Shown in pieces: positions 1 to 10,743 of a stretch of 64,000 nt of DNA (positions are counted from its first letter, which is position 1; each line of letters begins with the position of its first letter). Both the position numbers and the translations under genes were made by a program. The notes beneath the pieces were generated by a model that saw only the letters and a list, made by a program, of their open reading frames with translations, was not told where the DNA came from and did no database searches. The DNA is from Perilla frutescens (Eukaryota; Streptophyta; Magnoliopsida; Lamiales; Lamiaceae): assembly GCA_026008535.1 (NCBI GenBank), contig BRKX01000003.1:29378001-29442000 (forward strand), read 5' to 3'.

Positions 1-789
1 CTAAGAAGGTGGGAACAATTATGTAGTGGCTTGTAGACTTGAACGTAGAAAGAACTTAGAATGGATAAATATATTATTTTAGATGGCTTGAGTTATATGG
101 ATTTATAGGACATGCAGTTCACGTGTATATGTATTTGAGGAGCATGTAGGGATAATTTCCATTATCGATGAAGAAACGCGTATGATAGATCCGTTCTCGC
201 TACACCTGTCCTTATATGTTTTTGATCGAGGAGCAAGAACAAGTTCGAGAGTGGATGTCTCAAGTTCAGAGTGACGTATATGATGATCGAGATAATATGC
301 TTTGATTCAAGTGGATCGATATCTATTCTTTCTCTTTCTCTCTCTCTCTCTCTCTTTTCTCGACTCAAAGGATGATGCTAAAGAATATTCAAAGAATGAT
401 GCAGAGAAGAACGTATGAAGAGTTTGAGCTAGGAATGATGAGGTAGCTTATAAACTAGTCATATTGCTGATTGTAGCGAAGGTTCATAACGTAATTGATG
501 TCTTAATGTTGACAAAATACATGTTTGATTCTAAACACGTTATAAAGAATGACGAGATAGTCCTGAACCAATATTTTGTCTTATGAAGAAAGACCAGAGG
601 CTATTCATGACCGAAGGGTTCAAGAATTACGGAACAAATAGATATCACTAGTGAAAGTTCTATAGAATAACCATGGGGGAGATAGTAAGCTACCTGCAAG
701 CTTGAAAGCAGAATCAAGGAGTAGTATCCTGATTTACCTTATAGAGGTACGCAAATTTCGGGACGAAATTTTTATTAAGGAGGGTAGAA
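1..789 (+). pseudogene. Ty3/gypsy pol C-terminal remnant (integrase end), element F
   Basis: No open frame survives, but around 510-690 short plus-strand stretches match the end of the integrase of element G in this same window: one reads KYMFDSKHVI (G has KYVFDSKHVI at about 24300-24350) and one resembles the region after the chromodomain linker (QELRNKQIDI against QKLRNKEIDL). The order is kept but frames shift and stops intervene, so this is a decayed 3' end of pol. It ends just before the polypurine-like stretch AAGGAGGGTAGAA (777-789) and the LTR, the normal layout of a plus-strand chromovirus 3' end. The part before about 500 is not recognisable. Confidence 0.6.
329..359. repeat. CT-rich microsatellite
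   Basis: A run of TC dinucleotides with a few interruptions. On the minus strand it would read as an Arg/Glu peptide, an artefact of the repeat. Confidence 0.85.
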
Positions 790-1212
790 TCTAATATCCC
801 AAATTATTTTAGAAGGTTTTATTCAACTTATGTTACCCTCTGGTAAGTTAGAAAATAAGTTGGGTCCTTAAAGGATTCAAATAAAGGAAAATCGCAGCCA
901 GATAAATCTGTTAAATTTAATTTGGTCAAAAATTACTTTAAAAATATGTTGTGATATTTTTCTCGGGTTGATAGAAAAAGTTTCAAGCATCGTGCCAAAC
1001 TTTGAATTTTCCAATTCCGAGTTCAAGTGAACACTTGGCACAATTTAAAGGTGAAATGTAATAGATTTGGATAGAAAAGGCACATCCGTGATTATCTAAA
1101 TTCTTTTTCAAAATATTATCCTATTCGTAATTATCCTATTTTTTTCCAACATTATCCTATTCTATCATTATCCTTTTTCTTTTATTCGTTATTATCCTAT
1201 TTATTTTTCTTC

Positions 1213-1220
1213 TATAAATA
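1213..1220 (+). promoter_or_regulatory. TATA box of LTR F
   Basis: TATAAATA followed by AGGAGGCTAAGG, in the sense orientation and about 420 bp into the LTR, the expected place for the core promoter at the U3/R border. Confidence 0.6.
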
Positions 1221-2627
1221 GGAGGCTAAGGTTTCATTTTTCATTCATTTTCAAAATCGAAAGCCGATCAGCTTCTAGAGAAGGTACGACTTTAGTTTCC
1301 TATTTGAATTCTGAAATAGTCCTTTTTAAGCAATCAATGCGTAGATCACGAATACATGATTGAATTGATGACACTACGGACGATCATGATGGAAAACAGT
1401 CGTGACTGCCGCCAAAAGTTGACACCACCCTCTCAAATCGGTGACTCTTTCAGGTCGCCGGATCAAAAAGTGTCTTTAGGGTTTCATCTTCTATGTATAT
1501 TTATATACATTTTCCATGTTGTCACTTTTTAATTTCGGGTATATTTTGGGTATCCGAATATTAAATTGTAGTCTTCTTCAGATCTATCCTTCATGGATGC
1601 CCTTATCGTGTTTTTAAGCTCAAAAGTTGTTCCATGTCAAAATACGGTATTTTTATTTAAAGTTTCATATTTTTCCAATGGGCGGATCTTGCGGTATGAA
1701 TTTATTTGTACCGGATTAATTTTAGGATACGTGTTTGACCACCCCGTATGCCAGAACTTCCAAAATGATTTTTCTTTATAAAAATGCCCTGAATAATGTT
1801 CCCTTATGAGTCAAAATATTTTGATGATCCGGGTGCTGCATATTAAGATAGCAGATATTATAATATTTACTGCATAGCTAAGAAAGATTAGATTTTGACC
1901 TAATGATAATATTTTATCAAAACTAACTTGCCGGATAATCTTATAGGCTCAGAAGAAGGAGACTTCTAGTTGAGACTAGAACCATAATCTAGATCTAGCT
2001 ATTCCAGATCTGATAGCCAGATGGGTTTTTATTATATAAAAATGTATTTTGGGTTATTAAGCCCTGATATTTATAAAATGAATGTGATTGAATATCCAAC
2101 TCATGACTTTATTTGATGTGCCCTCCTGACTCATGTAAGTCTTACTACTGTTTTTGGTGACGAAACTACAGTAGTTCACGATATCGAGCCCCAATCAAAC
2201 AAGGCAGTGTTCAATCTTAAGCAGCCGGGTTGTGTACATGAACCGACTCACCGTAAGCGTTGTAGGGGAGAGTGGCGCGCAATGATGGAACTAAAATGAT
2301 TTAGTATACATGGAATTCACAAATTTTCTATTTTAAAAGCTTTCCATGATACGCTTAAAATATGATTGGATATTCTGTTTTATAAAATGATTGTGAAGGT
2401 ATTTTCTCAAATGTACCCACTGAGTTCATTAGTAGTCACGCCCAAAAATCTTTTAAAATACTTTCAGGATGAGCTGCGGAATGGTGGACGGCTGTGCTAA
2501 GGCTGAAGGGCTATCATTTGATGTGTATGTTTCCTTTTCCGCTATGGAGTCTAACTGAGAACATGCTTCCTTTTGAGTCTGAATAAATGCACTGCGTTCT
2601 TTTCGGCTTACTCTGATTACTGTTACA

Positions 2628-2949
2628 GAGTGTTCGGTTCTCCGAATCCCGTTTTCTTTATGGAGTGTTCGGTTCTCTGAATCCCATTTTCTTTAATGCT
2701 ACGGAGTGTTCGGTTCTCCGAATCCTGTTTTCTTTACTGCTACAGAGTGTTCGGTTCTCCGAATCCCATTTGCTTTACTGTTATGGAGTGTTCGGTTCTC
2801 CGAATCCCGTTTGCTTTACTGTTATGGAGTGTTCGGTTCTCCGAATCCTATTTTCTTTATTATTATGGAGTGTTTGGTTCTCCGAATTCTATTTTCTTTA
2901 CTGTTATGGAGTGTTCAGTTCTCCGAATCCTGTTTACTTTCTATTCATG
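2628..2949 (+). repeat. Tandem 41-bp hairpin repeat, 8 units, in LTR F
   Basis: Units start with GAGTGTTCGGTTC at 2628, 2663, 2704, 2745, 2786, 2827, 2868 and 2909. The first is 35 bp and the others 41 bp. Each holds the hairpin TTCGG-TTCT-CCGAA (5-bp stem, 4-nt loop) and a T-rich spacer. Variants mostly keep pairing: CTGAA in unit 2 and TTTGG in unit 7 give G-U pairs; TTCAG in unit 8 breaks one pair. Because 41 is not a multiple of 3, the same peptide is read in successive frames, which makes several overlapping false ORFs here. Confidence 0.9.
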
Positions 2950-3116
2950 ACAGGTGAAAGCCTGACATTTATTTACCTTCATTATTCAGACAGGCACAAG
3001 CCTGGCTTTACGCTGTTTTCCATGTCAAGGCAAAAGCCTGGCTCTTTATTGCTTTCACGACAGGCGAAAGCCTGGCATCTCTTTACTTCATGTATTTGGA
3101 CAGACATCAGTCTGAC
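2949..3116 (+). repeat. Degenerate hairpin repeat (CAGGC-GAAA-GCCTG), 5 units
   Basis: Directly follows the 41-bp array. Stem-loops at about 2949, 2989, 3025, 3060 and 3098 read CAGGT-GAAA-GCCTG, CAGGC-ACAA-GCCTG, AGGC-AAAA-GCCT, CAGGC-GAAA-GCCTG and CAGAC-ATCA-GTCTG. The last has a paired change on both stem arms and the first has a G-U closing pair, so pairing is kept while sequence changes. Spacing is 35-40 bp. Confidence 0.8.
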
Positions 3117-3409
3117 CTTTTTCATGCCTAACCTATTAACAGTTAACATTTGAACTATTATTATTTACATTGAAGTTTGTCTTCGTTATTCTTTGTTGGG
3201 TTCATCCTAAGAGTCATGATATCTGGTTTGAGTCATTTCATATGCTTTAAAAGCGTGGATTGATCCATTTATAGTGGTTATGCTGCCCAAATTTTCGGGG
3301 CAATAACCCTATTTCTTTGATTGCTTCTTTCAACAACCCCTTCCCCCTTCCCTCTTCCCCCAAGTAGCGCACCGGTCCCCTGCCCTTCTCCCTGGATCGG
3401 GGTGTTACA

Positions 3410-3880
3410 CCAGGCTATTTATGAATAACATCTATAGCCTTAACAAGGTAATCAGAAGTCCTACTTTAACTAGAATTCAACAAGGAAACTTTTTCCTTAA
3501 TTAAATCGGACTTTCCTAGTTGAGATGTCTTCCTTGAATAGAACTCATTTTTCCTTCTTAATCTTCATCACGAACAAGGCATCTTCTGTTCTAAAACGTC
3601 CATCTTGAATCTACAGCTCCAGCTCTTTGATTTTAGCATGATACGTCTCTTGTAAACTCTCTGGATAACTATGTACATGATCATGTTCCTGAATATAATT
3701 AAGTACATGTCTTGATCTTCAATCAAATTGGCAGCGGAATGTTCACAGTAATGTCCAGAACATGTTATTCGAACATGAATAACCAAAACATTTTATGTTC
3801 TTTTGATATTGCCATATTGCTATATACAGATTATGACAGTCTCGAACACTTAAGTGCAGATGACACTAACACTGTTGTTT
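3410..3880. other. Unassigned stretch between LTR F and copia A
   Basis: No convincing gene or element. A minus-strand stretch near 3560-3650 has coding-like wording (QETYHAKIKELEL in one frame) but is too short to call. It is the target DNA of element F on one side and meets the truncated end of copia A on the other. Confidence 0.4.
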
Positions 3881-5671
3881 CTAGGGAATATCCCCAGAAC
3901 AAAATGGTAACTCCGAATAACTCATCATCGATCTAACCATCTCCAATAAAGTTCTATTCCTTCTCTCCACCATACCATTCTGCTGCGGCGTTCTCGGTGT
4001 AGTCAACTAGGATGTAATCCCATTTTTTGCGAAGTAGTCCCTAAATTCACTTGAGAGGGACTCACCCCCATGATCAGAATGCAGTGACTTGATACTTCTA
4101 CCCGTACATTTCTCTGCTTCCGTCCTGAATTCTTTCAATTTATCAAAGCATTCAGACTTGCGATGTAATAGGTAGATATATCCATATCTTGAGTAATCAT
4201 CAATTAGTGTGATAAAATACTCGTACCCTCCTCGATCGTGAACTAACATAGGGCCACATAAGTTAGAGTGAATCAAATCTAATAGCCCTTTGGATCGATT
4301 TCCTTTAGATTCAAAAGGACGCTTGATCATTTTACCTTCCAAACAGGATTTACACAAAGGGAACGATTCTAGGAGGTTTGATTTAATTCTGAAAGTTCTT
4401 TTCTATTATTAGAGTTTGTGATCGATGCATTCAATAGTTGTTTTTGTGTAGTATTTTGCATAGGATTAAGTAAATAAAGATGTCCATCTAATGTGGTAGA
4501 ACAGATAAAATGTTTACCACAAAAGATAACAACCTTGTTATCAAAAGAAACTGAAAAATCCATCCAAAAACAGTTTAGAAACTGAAATAAGGTTTCGCCT
4601 AAAACCAGACACATAAAGATAATATTTTAAAACTAAACTCCTATCACTACTAAAAGATAAGGTGGCGTCTCCTATTGCAACTGCCGCCACTTTCGTAGTA
4701 TTGTCTATGTAGACGATGATCTCCCCATCACTCGGCTTCCTTTTTACTAGGAACCCCTGTAAAGACACGCAAACATGATCAGTAGATCTAGTATCTACTA
4801 CCCATGACTGAGTAGAACAAGTTACAAAACATGTTTCAACAACAAGAGTGTGGGACATACCCTTCTTCTTCTTGTTCGGACACACCGCCTTCCAGTGACC
4901 TTGCTGACCGCACTTGAAGCACTTTATCTTTGACTTGAATTCCTCGGGAGAAATCTTTGTCTTAGGCTTCTTCACCTTAGGTGCTCCATTTACAGATAAT
5001 TTTGGTGCTTTCCTCCTTTTCCTTTTAGTACTAGAAGAAGATGCCCTATTTTCAGCTAGGTGTGCCTCTGGATTTCCCTTCTGAAATAACTCAGCCGCCT
5101 GAAGCTCTATGAACAGTTCAGATAAGGTAACATCCTTCTTTATTATGTTGAAGTTCAATCTAAACTGCTTAAACTTCAGAGACGGATTGTGAATCATGAT
5201 GTCTATTTGAGACTCGGCGTCCAGATCTCTACCCAAGGTCTCGATCTCAGCCAGATAACCCATCATCATGAGAACTTGATCCCTAACAGGTGTGGAGTCA
5301 GCCATTCTCGTGCTCATCAAGTTCTTCATCGCAAAATGGTGTGCCAAGCGGTTCTGGTAATCGAAGAGCTCCTTAAGGTTGAGCATGACATCATAAGAAG
5401 TCTTCATAGATTGATGTTGATATTGCAGCACATTTGACATGGAAGCCAAAATGTAACAACGCGCCATCTCATCAGATCTAACCCACTTAGCATAGGCCAA
5501 CCTTTGCTCTTCACCATATTTCTCATCTGACTTTTCAGGACATTCCTCTTCAAGTACAAATTTGTGTCCCTCGGCAGTTAGAACAAGGTTAAGGTTACGA
5601 ATCCAGTCATTGTAGTTTTCACCGATTAACTTGTTTTCTTTGTGTATTGAGGACATATTTGAGAGTGCCAT
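3881..5671 (-). pseudogene. Copia A gag-pol remnant (gag, zinc knuckle, protease, partial integrase)
   Basis: The likely start is the Met of MALSNMSS at about 5671, as in copia B; an upstream in-frame Met at 5713 lacks family support. From the N-terminus: a copia gag core, a CCHC knuckle CFKCGQQGHWKAVC, a protease motif altered to DTRST (copia B has DTGAT, so the active-site Gly is lost), then a frame change near 4545-4560 and integrase at 4357-4007. The GAG-pre-integrase segment with the WHRRLGH motif seen in B is deleted near 4370. The first integrase acidic residue is Asn (HSNLCGP; copia C has HSDLCGP). The element is inactive. Confidence 0.85.
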
Positions 5672-5714
5672 GATGATATAGAATAACTGAAAATAAACAT
5701 GCAGTACAACCACA

Positions 5715-8171
5715 AACTTTAGGATAAACAGTATATAATTGAAAACCTCATAAAAATTATATACTTTTCCATCGACATTTTAAAAATGTTTTCTATAAAC
5801 CACGATAGTGTGGACATTTATAAAATTCATTTTTAAACAGGTTATTAAACCTTTAATTTGCCTCCAGTTGAATTTCCTTACAACAAGCAAATTAATAGCC
5901 GGATACCAACACGGTCATGTAATTTTCTAATTAATAAGCCATGATCATGTGGACATATATTAATAAATTACATCTAAGTGTGAACACCATTATCTTCATC
6001 CCAAAAACTCTAGTTTCGAATTTAACTGATCCAGATGGAGGAGTCAGTTAGTTCTAACAGTGTTCTACATCTATCTTTATAAAGAGGTTTAATTTCTAGA
6101 GAATTCTATGATATAACACGTTCGATATGGAGGAAGACCTATTGTCAATGCGCATGCCCATCATTTCTGAATTAAACCAGATTAATGGAGACTGTATGAG
6201 ATTTCTACATAGTTTGGTATGAATCTCTCCCACTTAGTTATTTATGATTGAGGTTTCATTTTATCTCATTATAAAACATGCTAACATCACATAAAATAAT
6301 AAACCAACAATGCATGCTTCAAACAACATAATAAGCAATAGTTAAAACAAACTATCATGGCTCATATCTCATATTGCTGAATGAGATAAAATAGGAAAAT
6401 TAACTCCGGAAAATCGGGCATGGCCGCCACCGACCTCCACCGCGCGTCGCCAAAACCCTAGCTCCAATTAGGGTTTCAGGACGTGAATCGGGATGCCCTT
6501 CCTTGATAGGGCTGCATCTCTTTCCTTCCTTGAGTTGATCTTCAAACTTTATTCAATATATATAATATCAATTCCTAAAATGAAAAAACTAATATATCTA
6601 GAATAAAATTACAACTTAATTACTTAATGATTATTGAAAAATCACTACTAGGAGGTCTAAACAATTTTATCCTTCCTATTACATTGAAACAACATAATAA
6701 AATAAAATTCTTAGACCTAATCGATGGATTTTCTCATGGATTAAAATCACGTAGCCAAACCGGCATACGACTCATCATACATTCAACATAAATTAAAAAT
6801 AAACATTACATAATTAAGGAGCCATGATAGTTGGTAAACCTGCAAACATGTTAGTCTATAAATCCAACAATCATAATTACATGATTATCATAAAAGAACA
6901 TATGATATCCATACATGACATAATTTTCGAAATTATTATTTAATTAAATTAAATATTTTGAAAATCCTACAAGATATAATTTGAAAATTAAAATAATTAT
7001 CTACCAAATTAAATCTTGTTAATCTCGAAAATACTATAAGAATAAATATGGAAATTTGTTAAAATTATCTACCAAATTTATTTCTTAATTTTCAGATAAA
7101 CCCTAATTAATTAATATTTGGAAATCTTGATATAGATCAAAAATCTATTCCAAATATTAGGCTAGGATCGAAATTCTTAAGGATTGAAATCTGAAAATTT
7201 GATCCACTTCAAACTCTTTCCAAATTTAAATTCTAATTTCAATCCTATCTAGATTAGAATTAAGCAATTAATGATATACACCCAAAATTACTTTTCCAAT
7301 TCTTATCTATCCAGATTTTTGAAAATTACAAGATAATAAATCTGGAAATTTGATCCACTTCAAACTTTTCCAAATTTAAAATCTATTTCAAAATCTTTTT
7401 GGATTAGAATTTGATAACTATTGATATATATCAAAAATTACCTTATCCAACTCCAATATACATAGGGATCGAAAATTTCAAGAATAAGAAATCTGGAAAT
7501 TTGATCCACTTCAAATTCTTCCAAATTTAATATTCTATTTTCAAACCTATTTAGATTAGAATTAGGTAACTTATGATATATATCAAAAAATACCTTATCT
7601 GATTCTAAAACACTAATTTTCGAAACCACCACCAAATAAATCTGAAAATTTGATTTTCATCAAAAAAATTTCCAAATTAATTTGTTAGGGTCGAAAATTA
7701 CAACAAGAAAAATTAGGGAATTTAATACATTAAATTTTCCTAAAGATTAACACTATAATTTTCGAAACCACATATTAAATAAATCTAAAAATTTGATTTT
7801 AAATCAAAATCCTCTCCAAATTAACTTAATATGACCGAAAATTACATAGAACAAATTAGAAAATTTAAAACACCAAAGTTTCAAAAACTTTGGTACCATA
7901 ATTTTCAAACACCTATCAAATTAAATCTGAATATTTTGATATCATCAAAAATCTATTCCAAATCTAATTTTGATAGAACCGAAAATTACACCAAATCACA
8001 AAACTAGAATTTTCGAACAAGATCAAAAAATTCATCCAAGTTTTGCACACAACAAAATCGAAATACATGAATATTTAAATCTGAAAATTTAAGCAACGTA
8101 AATCTATCATTAAATTTAAACACATATTTCGAATTCATCATAGGATTAAATCTAGAACAGTGCCAAAACCC
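5715..8171 (-). other. AT-rich 5' leader of copia A with about 150-bp repeats
   Basis: Non-coding region between primer site and gag. Repeats with the core GGAAATTTGATCCACTTCAA start near 7190, 7340 and 7490, about 150 bp apart, and each can fold into a hairpin. The same leader type lies in copia B (18330-20164) and C (39830-42285). No ORF is credible here. Confidence 0.7.
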
Positions 8172-8183
8172 GCTCTGATACCA
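8172..8183 (-). promoter_or_regulatory. Primer binding site, copia A
   Basis: Minus strand reads TGGTATCAGAGC, complementary to the 3' end of initiator tRNA-Met, 2 nt inside the 5' LTR end. Confidence 0.85.
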
Positions 8184-8185
8184 AT

Positions 8186-8235
8186 TGTTGAGATTTTTTC
8201 AAATTAAACCACTGCAGGATCTCTTTGGATGTTCT
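8186..8235 (-). mobile_element. 5' LTR of copia A, inner end
   Basis: Fifty bases from TGTTGAG to the solo-LTR insertion point. The LTR resumes at 10744. Confidence 0.8.
8231..8235. repeat. TSD GTTCT, left copy (solo LTR S1)
   Basis: Identical to 10739-10743. Confidence 0.9.
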
Positions 8236-10738
8236 TGTAATGCCCCGGTCCCGGAAGACCGTGGAAATAGACGCCACGGGGGGTTGGAATTAAGAAGCGG
8301 GAAAGAAAGGGGGTAACCTGATTAATGAAAATCTCAACAGAAGACTCAGAATAACCAAACATACTTTATTATAATATATACCTATTCCCAACACCAAGAT
8401 CAGAGTTCTTAGTGTTTAACAAAATGATATTACAAGCGCGGAGACTTAATTATCAACAAAATACTTAACAAAAAGAGACAATGGGAAAAACACGTAAATA
8501 ACAAAAGTCCATCCCTCATCATCGTCACATCCACGCGCCAGCTTACTGACCTGAAAAGTATTTGAAAATATTTGGGCTGAGTACTAGTGTACTCAGTGGG
8601 CAAGTTTTTACAATTGAAGTTATGCAAATCATTTTGTTAAAGTAATCTATCTGTGTTCATGCAGGTAGTGAAGCTTAGGAGATTTTAAAATTGAAAGTAC
8701 CCTAAGTTCACCAAAATATTTTATTGTGAAGCGCTTAGGAGTATAACCAGTCACTGCCCGCAACCCGTACTATATCACCACGCGTAAAGTTGAGTATGGC
8801 CAAGTATACCCAATGAGTATAACCCATAAGTGTTTCATTTTAGTCTCACCGACAAGGAGTAGGGCATGAAAAATAATGCATGCATACTGTAGCTACTCAC
8901 ATTGACACAGCGCTGGTATATGAGACTCCGACAACATACAGTAGCACGTAAATATTTAACACAGATAGTCACATATGCAATTTTAACAAAGCAGAGCTTA
9001 ATAACTCGAAAGATACAATTTGCAAAGATATAATAACCCACCTTTCTCGAGATTCTCAAAAGCTAACCCTGAAGAATAAACCCTGATACTCTTTCTCTAG
9101 CTCAACTGGTAATACAGAAGGTAAACTTCAACTCAGGATAATCGCTATATTTTCGGGAATTAATCTACTTATAAACAAAACCATTATTAATTCTATTCTA
9201 TTCAAAAATAGATTGCGCGACTCTAAAGAGCTCGAATAATTTTGACGAAGAAGGAAATAAATTCCAAAACTTTATTCTTGCTTTACTGGGATCAACTGAT
9301 TTGACAGAGGTCTCTTTCCAAAAAACTTGCCATTTATCCAAATTTTACTAGATCTACACCACAACACTTTTTAACCGCTCGGAAATTATGAAAATATTCA
9401 GGGATGATGGTATACATGCCAAGACTAAAGAATGAGAATTTTAGAATTTTTCGATAGCACATGCTCCCGGTATAAAAATAACTGTCTACTTTAAATAATC
9501 AAAATTATTCAAAACTCACAACGAGATTGTGAAACTTGGCAGCCTTATAGGAAATAATTTTTGGAGCAACTTTCGCGAAGAAACTTTTTCGAGTTGACGA
9601 CCTGAAATAGGTGAAATAGGGCAAAAACGTGAACAGTTTGGTGTCGGTTACTATTCACGTTTTCCGGCATTTTGGCTGATTTTCGGCCACCGGATGGAAA
9701 AGTATTCAACATACGAAACGTAGCACACACTTAAATACACGACATATTAAAATTTCAGCTTAAAAGGATGAGAAACAGACCGAGATGAAGCCGTGCAAAG
9801 TGGCTGCTGTTTTGGTGCTTTCTCCGGCGACGGGGGCGGCCCCGGAGACTTTCCGGCTACTGTAGCGGTGGCGTCGGGGCGGCAGCAGGGCGGTGGTGGA
9901 GGTGGCTCCTCCTCTCTCCTCCCCCCCCGCTCTCTCTCTCTCTCTCTCCCTCTCTCTCTCTCGTCAATCATATATATATATATAGATGAGGTTTGGGGAT
10001 AAACATCAAGGGTGGGGCTGCATATATAGGGAAAATTGAAAATACTGGGTAGAATTTTTCGGATATAAAATACTGTTAAAATAATTTTTGGATTGGATTA
10101 AAAGTTATTTTATTCAATGCGAGGTGCAAATGACCTCCAACACAAAATTCGAAAATACCAGGAGACTCGTTGGCTCGAGTACAATTGAACCAATCCATCG
10201 AGGAAAAACGAGGAAGTCGACTGAAAGAAAACGAAGAAAGATTCATTTTTTTTAAAAATAGAATTACTATTCATCATACGCGACATATAAAATTTCCGAG
10301 CGTTCGATTGACCTCTGGTTGATAATCCGAGAATGCCAGCGGATTCCTTGAGCGATTTTCTATAGGGACGGCTTGGCGAAATAAGACCCGAGTCAACACA
10401 CAAGATTTTGTGAATTTCTGAAAATCATGTCTTTACGAAAAAACACTATTCACAAATTTATCCTCTACGATTTTCAACTCCGGGACTCCTATAGATGTCA
10501 GATTAAAATTCTGAAAATACCGGCAGCTTCATTTGGGTCATTACGTTTTCAGAAAAGACCAATGTTGACTATCTTTCGGTGTCAAATGCAAAATCTCAAG
10601 AAGATGATTTCCGAATAACGTCATCTAACGTCGTGACTTACATTCGTTTTAACTGCTATGAAGCCCTAGTCTCTTCCATTAATCTCTTAATAGAAATTAA
10701 GCTCTAAATAAAATACAATGAAGATACGGGGCATTACA
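8236..10738 (-). mobile_element. Solo Ty3/gypsy LTR S1 in the copia A LTR
   Basis: Ends are perfect inverted repeats TGTAATGCCCC / GGGGCATTACA. The 5-bp target duplication GTTCT flanks both sides (8231-8235 and 10739-10743), and joining the flanks gives an uninterrupted copia LTR. No internal gypsy sequence remains, so this is a solo LTR made by LTR-LTR recombination. It is related to the LTRs of element G (shared context GTACTCAGTGGG near 8590). It holds a GC-rich block (9815-9928), a CT tract (9929-9961) and a TA run (9969-9982) that may act as its minus-strand TATA box. Confidence 0.9.
9929..9984. repeat. CT microsatellite followed by TA run
   Basis: A (CT)n tract at about 9930-9961 then (TA)n at about 9969-9982. 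In the minus sense the TA run lies upstream of a GA-rich tract. Glu/Arg- and Gly/Pro-rich reading frames over it are artefacts. Confidence 0.85.
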
Positions 10739-10743
10739 GTTCT
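10739..10743. repeat. TSD GTTCT, right copy (solo LTR S1)
   Basis: Identical to 8231-8235. Confidence 0.9.

Larger units (their letters stand above)
790..3409 (+). mobile_element. 3' LTR of plus-strand Ty3/gypsy element F
   Basis: Starts with TCTAATATCCC right after a purine-rich tract and ends with GGGGTGTTACA, matching the TGTAATA-CCC...GGGTGTTACA terminal pattern of Tekay/Del-type LTRs elsewhere in the window, with the first TG decayed to TC. Length is about 2.62 kb. It carries a plus-strand TATA box near 1213, so U3 is about 450 bp and R-U5 about 2.1 kb. Two hairpin arrays lie in the R-U5 part. The 5' LTR lies left of the window, so the target duplication (CCAGG expected at 3410-3414) cannot be checked. 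Confidence 0.75.

Noticed and set aside
2665..3153. Three overlapping plus-strand ORFs of 83-162 codons with similar peptides
   Set aside because: The 41-bp repeat is not a multiple of 3, so each frame reads the same peptide in turn. They are repeat artefacts inside an LTR.
3568..3786. 72-codon minus-strand ORF as a host gene exon
   Set aside because: No recognisable domain, and the coding-like wording lies in a different frame with a stop; support is too thin.
9747..10002. ORFs rich in Arg/Glu (minus) or Gly/Ser/Leu (plus)
   Set aside because: Translation of CT and GC-rich low-complexity LTR sequence.
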